From NCBI GenBank assembly GCA_025331435.1, contig JAIWNI010000235.1, positions 1 to 18,710 on the forward strand: a stretch of DNA of 18,710 nt, written 5' to 3'. The stretch comes from Choanephora cucurbitarum (lineage: Eukaryota > Mucoromycota > Mucoromycetes > Mucorales > Choanephoraceae). A program made the translations under genes and the position numbers. This document shows, one piece after another, positions 8,871 to 17,368 of this stretch. How positions within the stretch are numbered: the stretch's first letter is position 1; every line of letters starts with the position of its first letter. A model generated the notes under the pieces. That model was given only the letters and a program-made list of their open reading frames with translations. It did no database searches and had not been told where the DNA came from.

Positions 8871-10674
8871 TTTTTGTTCAAATCTTGCTTTGGAGCAACA
8901 CTAACGCTTAGTCTATTTTTAAAAGTTTACCTGATATGCAATGCTTTCAAACGGTTGCCAACTTTGTACCTGCTCAATATTAAACTCACAATTGGGTATG
9001 TTGAGTTGCACGTCAGATGAAATGACGATAGATTGATATAAAAGGTAAGCAATAATACAATAAGAACTTGACTATTCCGGATAGACTATATAATTTTTTA
9101 CTGTGGCTACATTTGTTTAGATAGTCTATTAAATGAATGGCTTTAATCTACGTTGTTTAAAATTGTGCATAAATATAATGACTTCATATAATACTTCAAC
9201 ACGATTATTCACATTTTAACACGTTCACATGAGCTTACCTATGATGCTACCAATACAGACTACATGATATGCAGGACTTTTGATACTCATACCCTAAGAA
9301 ATCATGTCATCCAATAGCTTTGTAACGAATTCAACATAATACTGAATTAAAAGATATAAGATATTCAAATGAAAATATTCGAGATTACATTAGTGATTGT
9401 ACCATCTGAAAGTATGCTTTTATAAAAATTGATAACAAAATCTCTATATCAGTGCAATTAAATACATTAAAAATACATACATGATTATAGACCGATACTC
9501 ACTTCAGCGTTTTTTAATAAATGAAATAAACTTCCCTCAGTTTTACATGCGTACAAAATTAAGATAAAATGGGTATAAAATCCTGATTCATGAAATGTAT
9601 ATCCTTTTCTCGAATTTTTGTAGAATTTTTTGTCATCTACTTAATTAATTTATGTCCTTACACAAGCATATTTTGAGTTCAACAATTTCGTATTCAGGAG
9701 TTCACTTGTTATAATCAATTTTGTATCTATCTAATAATTCATCACAGTATAACATAGAAACTGTTTTTACTATGCACTGTTCCCCCAAATTATCCTCCTT
9801 CTTTACAATGAACTTCTAAGTTCCTTTCGCTTCCTTTAAGTTGACATATGGACTTTATGATTACTGACTAACTCACTATTGATTTTATTTACGCCTTTAT
9901 CAAGAACAAATCATCTAAACCCGTTTCCGTCACTCCTGTAGCCTTTTTACTCAGTTGTATTGGATTGATTCTTCAACACTGACTACTGCAAAAACCTATC
10001 AATTGATGCTGTTACGCACAAGAATTTTCCACTACTCAATTATTTTCTAACTTCTTTTCGCTACTTTAAATACAACTCTGTACTTCTTAATCAGTACTCC
10101 AATCATTTAACAGCTCCTCTTGATCTTTTATCACACAACGAATTATTAGAACCCTTCTCTAACTTTCCATTCATAATGATTGAAACTTTTGAACGTGTAT
10201 TAATAATCCATTACATGTTGACTCATTAACTTGACTGTTTGAGTTATTAGTTTAAAAGTTCAACATGACTTCTTTTAGAATAGTTTATAAACTCTTGAAC
10301 ATTTCTTAATCAATAAACTTAACTATCATTTAACTACCGTTTAACTATATCTAAACTATTATTTACCTTACTTTACTTTATACTTGGTTGTAGTTTAACA
10401 TATATCCACCACCTAAATCCTCTTATTGATTATTAGTTCCCTTGATAATTGTTATAGATCATTGTATTCTTTTATTGATCTCTTCTCTACTTTATTCTTT
10501 CTATCTTATCTTACTTTACGGTTCGTTACCTAAACAACGTGATGCTCATTACATGTAACCTTGCTGCCTGACTGCTCCGTTATATCTCTTTGATTCTCTT
10601 TTACAAGTTACTACAAAAAGTATCCTTTGCCCTGTAACAGTGCGCAATATTGATCCAAGTAAACAAATATATAT
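8871..10674. other. 1.8-kb AT-rich non-coding spacer between the inverted 305-bp repeats
   Basis: No credible gene on either strand: the only frames above 60 codons start in the flanking repeats. Short features include a degenerate 11- to 12-base repeat of TTTAACTAT-like words at about 10320-10375 and pyrimidine-rich stretches towards 10500. No transposon ends or further tRNA-like unit were recognised. Confidence 0.6.
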
Positions 10675-10713
10675 ATGCTTCAAAAATTCGCAATATGATG
10701 TGTATACACTGAG

Positions 10714-10720
10714 AAAAAAA
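10714..10720 (-). terminator. T7 Pol III-type terminator, copy B
   Basis: A7 on the plus strand, directly after the tRNA-like unit read on the minus strand. Confidence 0.55.
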
Positions 10721-10792
10721 GGACGGAGCAGGATTCGAACCTGCAACCTTCTTTGTATAAAGGCAAAGCCTAAACCAACAAGCCAAGAAGAC
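10714..10792 (-). ncRNA. tRNA-like sequence (Pol III type), copy B
   Basis: It is identical base for base to copy A over the tRNA-like part, including the B box, perfect T arm, unpaired acceptor stem and T7 terminator (A7 on the plus strand). Identity here against 2-3% divergence around it could be chance, given only eight differences, or could reflect constraint. Confidence 0.6.
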
Positions 10793-10816
10793 TGAAAAAG
10801 TCTTAAAAATTGTTGG

Positions 10817-11086
10817 CTAAAGGTATCGTAACCTGCAAAATAAAAATTTATTTTTCTCGACTTCCAGCAGTCCCAGAGACTCGAAAGTAAGGTCAATCGT
10901 CGTCAATTTGTTTCCCGTATCTGTGTGTTTAGTTTCAAGGCATTTGAAATTTTGACTTTTTGCCGGCCAAACTCTTTCACTGATCCGCAGCTGCGTATCA
11001 GGAAGGGACTCAAGAGAGGCAGGAGGGTTTGATGTGGGGTTGTCTGGCGGCAACGACCCAAAAGTGTTCTGGAGCGGAGGAACCAT
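10817..11086 (-). CDS. Short open frame running into repeat copy B, doubtful gene
   Basis: An ATG at 11086 opens an 89-codon frame whose first 35 residues are rich in Pro, Ser and Leu (MVPPLQNTFGSLPP) and whose remainder is read from the 305-bp repeat. I do not recognise it. Copy A keeps the repeat-encoded part in frame with a different beginning, so the frame may be the tail of an unknown protein shared by the repeat family, or simply chance. No promoter or splice evidence was seen. Confidence 0.2.
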   Translation of the reverse strand: MVPPLQNTFGSLPPDNPTSNPPASLESLPDTQLRISERVWPAKSQNFKCLETKHTDTGNKLTTIDLTFESLGLLEVEKNKFLFCRLRYL

Positions 11087-11102
11087 GTCTTTCGAACCCA
11101 AA

Positions 11103-12052
11103 ACAATACACCTCAGACTTGTAACAGAAAGACAGCTACTCCATTTTTTGACAACACCGTAACTTCTATACTTCTATACTTCTTTAGTTCTATTATAGGG
11201 CCAGATCAACACACACTACAGCCAAATGGATGTCAGTTCCACCCCGAAAGCTGGTACAAACATGGTACAAACCCGATGTATGTACCATGTATGTTCCAGT
11301 TTTATAATGGTACTGACGTTAGGTTTGTTCCATTTTGTCTGTAACGAGATTGGATGGCTTCCACTTAATATTTTAAATACATCTTTTTGCAATTGGACCT
11401 TAGATTGATTTATACCTTTCCATATCCTTTTATTATTAGGTTGATGTTGAATATCCACTTTAATATACTTCCTTCTCATTGGACTGCTTATTCATGTTTA
11501 AAAGCTTATAATTGTGGCTTTTATTTATAAAAATGCTCTCGCTTAAAATGGCTTACTATTATCTAAAATGGCAGTGGAAATTGCTATGGAATACTGGCTA
11601 AATACGGGGTATATCGAAAAAAAACCGACCTTTTCACAGGGCCTTCCAGGCTTGTTGGTAGTCAAAACCGTAGAAAAAGGGAAATGATTTCACTTCAACA
11701 TTTGAGAAAAAAGGCTTTCAAAGGGACGGTAGAGAACAGGAAAACGTAGCAGGGACAAAAGACTGAACTACAAAAAGAAAAGAAGCTTATTAGTTACGGC
11801 TCAAAGGAAAGTTTTTCAAGTACTTACAGTTAAACAAACAGCCGAGGCTGTCATCACTAGTGTATACATACAGAAGGCACATCTGCTATCTAACGATGTA
11901 ATGGTTAACAAAATTATGGAGTTAGATTAGGTTACAAAACCTACCTGAGCAACATCTTTATTGATGTCAAGAGGCATCAAAAACTATTTAAGTCGTCTTA
12001 AAAGAAAGAAATGAAAATAGTTTTAAGCAATTGCCTGGTAAAATTACCGTGC
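11103..12052. other. Non-coding stretch with one imperfect hairpin
   Basis: No credible gene. At 11253-11297 GGTACAAACATGGTAC is followed after 13 bases by its near reverse complement (14 of 16 pairs), giving a short stem-loop of unknown meaning. The rest is AT-rich without recognisable domains. Confidence 0.55.
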
Positions 12053-12229
12053 ACTGTAAAAAAAGAAAAGGTCTTTTAAAGGCTAAGAAAAACCTTCTCC
12101 ATCAGGTTTTTGTGACCAAATCGCAGGCTTTTTAAAGGTTATTTTTGCTAATTTTTTGAAATTAAACCAATCACGAAAGTTTTTCTTCTTAACCTTCAAA
12201 GACAAAGGCTAATTAGAGGTTTTTGGAGG
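12053..12229 (+). repeat. Left arm of the palindromic MITE
   Basis: Pairs with 12287-12465; the only differences seen are GGTCTTTT against GGTTTTTT near the outer end and a T5/T6 length change near the centre. Confidence 0.85.
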
Positions 12230-12286
12230 GTTCTTTGGACTTTGAATCTCCGTAAAAAACCACAATTTTAAAAAGCCGATAAAAAA

Positions 12287-12465
12287 CCTCCAAAAAACCT
12301 CTAATTAGCCTTTGTCTTTGAAGGTTAAGAAGAAAAACTTTCGTGATTGGTTTAATTTCAAAAAATTAGCAAAAATAACCTTTAAAAAGCCTGCGATTTG
12401 GTCACAAAAACCTGATGGAGAAGGTTTTTCTTAGCCTTTAAAAAACCTTTTCTTTTTTTACAGTG
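12287..12465 (-). repeat. Right arm of the palindromic MITE
   Basis: Reverse complement of the left arm; ends in CAGTG at 12465, followed by GTG. Confidence 0.85.
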
Positions 12466-12927
12466 GTGGTAAACGACAGTAACACAAGTGTGAGAACAAC
12501 GAGAAGGCAAGTAATTTAAGCTTAAAAAAAATACGAGTTAATATAGAATCTTTGAATTAAGTGTATTGCAATCACCTCAATTGTCTTGGTTATAATCATC
12601 AACCACAGTAAGCTACTACACAGGAATACAATGTGGCCATTGGTAACCGGTCTGCAAAATATTTTTCGGCTTACCATAGCTGTACATGTTTTAAAAAGAA
12701 ACAAAAGAAAAGAAAGGGAAAAAAAGTATCCATAAAAATTTTTTCATTCGTTTTATTAAACAGCTGGTATAAAATGCTGCAAGCCTTATTAGGCAACAGA
12801 AGTTCTTCAATTTGTCGCCTCTAAAAATCTTTCAAAAAAGAAGTCCTGGATAAGATAAATATCAAGGGAGAATAAAATATACCTGGATGATCTTAATTCT
12901 CTGTAATTAACCTTTTTTTGATACAAT
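12466..12927. other. Spacer upstream of the unknown four-exon gene
   Basis: AT-rich with two short chance frames (60-63 codons). It should contain the promoter of the gene starting at 12928, but no clear TATA or other element can be singled out. Confidence 0.5.
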
Positions 12928-13995
12928 ATGGCCCATAGTATTCCTACTATTCAAACCTCTGCTCCCAGTACTACTCGCAACTCCAGAGAAATTGTTAGAC
13001 TCAGTAAGAAAGTGGATGTATTTACCTCTATGGTTCAAGACTTGCAAGCTAAGCAGGCTTCCCTAGCAGCTGCTGCAACCACTACCGCTTCTCTTCCCTT
13101 GGACGATCGAATTGGCAACAATGAGCATATGGTTGTAAGTTGTAGCATCCAATATACTCACTCTATAATATCATGATCCTAACACACATAACATGAATGC
13201 GTTGCTTATGCTATTGCCGGCCATCAAAGAGAGGGCATGGTCTTCGATTTTGATTATGCACCCAAGGATAAACATCCTAGCCCTGCTAACAAGGACAATG
13301 CTTGCAATGCAACTTTGTTCGAAGAGGCTATGGTAGAAGCAAGCAAGCTTCTGAACAAAAAGATGGAAAACCCTGAAGACGCTGAACTGGATAAAGAGAT
13401 GAAGCGCCAGCTAAATCAAAGAACTCGCAACCAGTTCAAATGGATGAAGAGAAACCATGACTTTAATGCCTTGCCTGCTTCTACCAAAAAAGAGAAGAGA
13501 GCCTCTGCAGCAACCAACCAACGCCGTATAAGAGTAAGTACACACACTACATCCAATAACATTCGAGGCTTACTTCTGCTTGTCATTTATATCGAGAACT
13601 ATAATCAGGTGCAATGCCTATAAAGCTTGTCCTGAGCTACTCTATGTCGGCTAAGACACCCATGAAGAATGCTTGTCAGTGTTGGCAAAGGAATATATGT
13701 CCGATGATGAAGATGTACCACCTGCCTCTGTTGAAATCACCAACCCTAAGGTGTACAAGGCTTATAAGGTTCACGTCCTAAGCTAGCGTTCTAAAAAGAT
13801 AGTTTGAATATACGTGTGTTGTTATTTTACATTTATTGATTACTTGCCTAGTCGAGTATGTTTTTTTGCAGTCTCGATGAATCTCATTCACGCAGAACAA
13901 AAGCTGAAAAGCACGAAAGAGTTTTCGAGACTTGTGAAGCCACACTTACAGAAGACGATCGTAAAGCTCTTCCATCTTGGGCTTTGCGCTCCTAA
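12928..13995 (+). pseudogene. Unknown gene, four decayed exons, possibly a lineage-specific repeated family
   Basis: Exon 1 (12928-13134, 69 codons, MAHSIPTIQT) is Ser/Thr-rich, then has a heptad-like segment around EIVRLSKKVDVFTSMVQDL. It ends in phase 0 at a GTAAGT donor. Exon 2 (about 13190-13533) is charged, with LFEEAMVEASKLLNKK and QFKWMKRNHDF, and ends at another GTAAGT. Exon 3 (13609 to about 13790) includes YMSDDEDVPP and KAYKVHVLS. Exon 4 (13872-13995, after TTTTTTTGCAG) has a basic start, LDESHSRRTKAEKHERV, and ends PSWALRS. Lesions: intron 1 has no usable AG at its expected end, exon 3 is one base out of phase, and in-frame stops lie at 13652 (TAA) and 13784 (TAG, where Trp is likely). 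Function unknown; it might be the accessory gene of a Tnp2 element, as it converges on one. Confidence 0.65.
13534..13608 (+). other. Intron 2 of the unknown gene
   Basis: A GTAAGT donor follows an exon ending in phase 0, and ATAATCAG is the acceptor; the 75-base length is normal for fungi. Splicing at this AG leaves exon 3 one base out of its good frame, which is part of the decay. Confidence 0.55.
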
Positions 13996-14268
13996 TATTT
14001 CGTTTCCTTTAATAAAATACTTCTATCCTAAAAAAAACAAATTGTCAGTAGTATTCAATATGATTGTGCAAACTTACTTGACTGTAGAAAGAGAGCGATT
14101 TTCATCAGATTGAGATCGTCGCGAAGAAGGACGATGTAAACGATGTAAGGATGAGATAAGCAGAAAAAATTAAGAAAAAAGGAATCAAATATTTAAAAAA
14201 CTAATTATTAAAGGAAAAAAATCAACGTCTAACAAGAAAAAGGAAGAAATAGAAAAAAAGCAAATAAT

Positions 14269-16858
14269 CTAAGGGATGAGTTTTTGTGGCAATTGAATTG
14301 CGATATTAACATTGCTGAGGTAATTAATTACTATAGCAGCAGGAGCGAAAAGTTTGGCAACAGGCAAAATAGAGTAGGAAGAGTCAGCTTCAAAGGTGTT
14401 TTGATAGATGTGCATATATTTGTTTGCTTGATAACTGTGAAGGGCGACATCTGATTTTTTGTACCAATTTACATACGTTAGGGTATGAATGTTGCTGCTA
14501 TCATCAAGGGAACTATCCAGAGCAAACTCATGGCGAAAGAAATACAGTATTTGGCGGCATGGGAAAACTAGCTCGACATCATTAACAGAATGAACCGGAG
14601 CAACGGATCCTCTTTTTCCAACAGTTTTAGAAGCAGAAAACTTATACCTATTACCCAAAAGGGTCATCTCGTTGAACCTGTGAGCAGTTTGGGACACGAG
14701 GGTAGAGTTAAGAGCTCCTTTGGCAAGACGTTCGTCTACAAGCCTTGTCCTATACGTGCTTCGGTAGTAATCAATTAGTAGATTGAGAATTTTGTTGTCA
14801 AGAGTAACTCGTTTTGACTAAATTGATACTAGGCTACTTGGAGGCAGAGGTTCATTACCAAGAGGAAGAGAGTCTTGTCTAATAGCACCCAAGAAGGGAT
14901 TCATGTTAAAGTTTGAATATGCATTGGAATACTCCTCTGCATGTGCACTTATAGTGGATGTCCTATGAGATCGGAAAAAGGACTGAACCTCTTGTTTCAT
15001 TTCTGACGGAAGAGAAGAGTTGACAGTTTGCGCATAATCTTCGATGTGAACTTGCAGCAAAAACTTGTGAAGATAAGTCTTCTCGATACAGTCTTTTCTG
15101 TTCGTTCTGATATTTTTGACATCTTGGTTATAACGATCAAAGTTAAAGAGCCAATGGTTGCGCGAAGCAGATTAACCAATGATTGTTTCCCTAAATGCAT
15201 AGCGTAATGGCAATTTGCAGTGATTAGGGTGTTGTCATCATAAAGCGGAACGATACCAGCGAGAAAGAATCTAAACTTCTCACGGGCTTCATCCAGTTCG
15301 GCAAGAGAGAGAGAGGGAAAAGAACATGAGCAGCGGAGACAAAGAGCATCCAATGACTAAATTTTTGATTGTCAAGTTTATCCACAAGCAGAATTGGTGA
15401 CAGCACCAAAAGCCAGGTGGCCCATTCATCCGCCTCAAAGTTGGAGAAGCCACTTCCAATTGTAAGCTTTCTAGCTATTGAAGAGGTAGCATGGCTTGGT
15501 GGTAAGAGCATACCTTCTTCTAACGACTTCTGCATTGATCGTAATTCGTCATTACCGAGTACAGCTTCCACAATGGCACCGTTCACCTTGAACCTAGATG
15601 TCCAACACACAGCCATTTTCTAATTGACTAGCAGCAGGTTGTGCATTACATCGACATCAACATGCCTGATTGGGTCGAAGTAAGGTAGCTTCAGCAACCC
15701 ACTCCAACGGGTATCATTCTTTGCTTCCATCTCCTTTCTTCTTGCCTTAACTGCAGCCAATCGCCAAATCTTCGCCTGAGCTCTATGCTCTTCGCACGTA
15801 CGTCTAACCCAAGTGCTGTCTTCAAAGTCGTTGAAATCCCATGCGTGATTTTTCGAACCTGGAATTTCATCGAACTCCTCCTTGCATTTATGAAAAGGAT
15901 GCTTTGAATTGAAGGATGTAAATCCAGCAACCTTTTTTGAGCCAGAAGGTCCATCATGCATAAAGAGAGAGTAGCCTTGCCAATTTGGGTTCCATTGTTC
16001 TGGGTATTCATGGTAACACCATTCATCAGCACTGGGAGTTCGTCTAATAATGGCTTTAGATAATTGTTCATCTCGTATGTGCTTGGTTCCTTGGGGCCAT
16101 TGATCAGACAAACCAAGATCGTGTTTGATCTCAAGTTACGAGTTTCTCGTGGCAAGTTTTGGATTGTCATATAGATAGCTTCAACACTATAAGAATCCTT
16201 ATAGCTTTGAAACCAGTCGCAATTGAGGGTGAACAAAAGGTTGTAGTCCGATTCTTCCACAAATGCTTCTGGACTGTTTGCGCTCGTCTTGAATTCGTTC
16301 CGAACTAAACCATCGTAGATATCCACAAGTTTGCCAGTGATGGTAATTCTTGTCTTCCACTTCTTGATGTCATCGACGAATGTATCACGCATAAAAAAGT
16401 TGCGCAAAGTACTGATAACCGAATTGCAAAAGACTGATCGCACAGGAGCAAGAGTGCCGTACTGGTTGGTTTTAAAAAGATCTTCCATGCAAGTAGGACT
16501 ACTGGGAAGTATACCTTTCCCGAAACAAGTCAACTGGTTCTGCATCTTTTCTTTTTGGCTGGCGGTAGTGTACGGATGAATGATGTGGCATGATGTACAG
16601 TCGGCAAATTCTTGAATGCCATCATGATAATACACAAGTGAATGCCTTCCAAGCATCAAAAGTAGATACATAAGCAGGAAAACGATAATCTTTTATTGCC
16701 ACAGACAACACCAAATTGAAGAACTTCATCATGGTTTCGGAAGCGGCATCAGCAAGTTGATTCTTGCGCATAAGAACCAACAGAGCAAACAACAGAATAG
16801 CAACGCGGGTAATAGGTAAATGAATGTTACCAAGTGGATTCAAGAGAAATTGCATACC
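14269..16858 (-). pseudogene. Tnp2-type (CACTA/Plavaka-like) transposase, frameshifted
   Basis: This is a decayed transposase of the Transposase_21/Tnp2 type, about 860 residues if joined. It starts after an acceptor-like TTGTAG at 16859-16864, so a first exon is missing. In order I see: PITRVAILLFALLVLMRKNQ; a zinc-type CTSCHIIHPY; GLVRNEF; the signature LLFTLNCDWFQSYKDSYSV and INGPKEPSTYEMNNYLKPLL; SFNSKHPFHKCKE, where a zinc Cys is probably Phe; LPYFDPIRHVDVDVMHNLLL; ADEWATWLLVLSPILL; WLFNFDRYNQD; and a C-terminal ILYFFRHE with SILPV. Frame changes fall near 16640, 16020, 15310 (within an AG repeat) and 15155, and in-frame TAG codons at 15620-15622 and 14818-14820. No single frame encodes the whole. 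It converges with the plus-strand gene ending at 13995. Confidence 0.85.
15304..15315 (+). repeat. (AG)6 microsatellite at a transposase frameshift
   Basis: The frame of the Tnp2 gene changes here by the amount expected from one extra dinucleotide, so replication slippage is the likely cause. Confidence 0.6.
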
Positions 16859-17116
16859 TACAATGTCAAGTTTATGAGTTTATATGTCTGAATCATTAAA
16901 ATAACACTATGAATAAAGTTTCAGTGAATTTTCAGTGAACACCGTGAAAAAGCAGTGAAAAAATCTGACTTTTAAAAAAAGGACCAGAGAAAAAGGATTT
17001 AAAGAATTTTCAGCAAGATTTTGAAATACTTAGAAAAAATCTGCAAAAAAAAAACTGGCTCAAACACATATTCGCATAAAATCTTTTTTTTTCTCATATC
17101 TTTATTGTACAGTTAA
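16859..17116. other. Junction between the two transposase genes
   Basis: This stretch holds no exon that I recognise for the Tnp2 copy downstream. On the minus strand it contains polypyrimidine runs with acceptor-like AG (for example TTTTTTTTTGCAG near 17040) and three TTCACTG words spaced about 10 bases apart at 16921-16960. It may be a retained intron or the join of two elements. Confidence 0.5.
17101..17106 (-). promoter_or_regulatory. AATAAA polyadenylation signal of the second transposase gene
   Basis: AATAAA on the minus strand begins 10 bases past the TGA at 17117-17119, supporting that stop, rather than the TGA at 17369, as the original end of the gene. Confidence 0.6.
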
Positions 17117-17368
17117 TCATATTATATTGAATTCAAAATCAAACGAAAAGTCATATTGTTCTATGGGGCAAACAGTTCTGTTCATTTCAGGCCAAAAGAA
17201 ATGCATTCTTTGGTCAAAAGGTGTTTTTGGCCAGGAAGATTGAAGCATTGCAACCGGTACTAGAAGGTTTTCCAGTGGTACCACTTCTAGCCAGGCGTTG
17301 CTTGAGCATGGGTCATTGTTAGCAAAATTACTTCCATCACAGAAAGGTATGCCTGCTTCAGAAACTTG
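17117..17368 (-). other. In-frame C-terminal continuation beyond the TGA of the second transposase
   Basis: After TGA 17369-17371 the same frame stays open for 83 codons to a TGA at 17117-17119. It reads as plausible protein (NAWLEVVPLENLLVPV and MHFFWPEMNRTVCP) and is followed at once by AATAAA. The Trp- and Cys-containing tail resembles C-terminal regions of this transposase type. The TGA is best explained by a CGA-to-TGA change. Confidence 0.6.

Larger units (their letters stand above)
10675..10979 (-). repeat. 305-bp dispersed repeat, copy B (inverted)
   Basis: This is the gapless reverse complement of 8566-8870 with eight substitutions. Homology ends on one side at an ATATATAT run (just before 10675) and on the other at GTGAAAGAG, where copy A has LINE sequence instead. 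The tRNA-like segment is identical in both copies; all differences lie outside it, either in the leader or after the terminator. Confidence 0.85.
12053..12465. mobile_element. 413-bp palindromic MITE, CACTA-like ends
   Basis: The element begins CACTGTAAAAAAAG and ends with its exact reverse complement. The arms, about 178 bases each (12053-12229 and 12287-12465), are nearly perfect inverted repeats with one substitution and one single-base length change, around a 57-base centre. The trinucleotide GTG sits on both sides (12050-12052 and 12466-12468). CACT(A/G) termini with a 3-bp target duplication are the hallmark of CACTA (CMC) elements. AAGGCTAA occurs twice in each arm (in the left arm at 12080 and 12205), like the subterminal repeats of that superfamily. 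There is no coding capacity. A transcript across it would fold into a long double-stranded hairpin. That it is mobilised by the neighbouring Tnp2-type enzymes is inference. Confidence 0.85.

Noticed and set aside
9081..9129. 9-base inverted repeat (ATAGACTAT and ATAGTCTAT)
   Set aside because: Too short and with a 31-base loop in AT-rich DNA; expected by chance.
8566..10979. A 2.4-kb transposon with the 305-bp repeats as its terminal inverted repeats
   Set aside because: No target duplication borders the outer ends, the inside has no gene, and the outer edges differ in context. Two independent repeats in opposite orientation is simpler, though not excluded.
2897..11101. A 13-base match (TGGGTTCGAAAGA on the minus strand) beside the LINE 3' end and beside repeat copy B
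   Set aside because: A match this short is expected by chance within the window, and its orientation does not fit a target duplication or a single interrupted unit.
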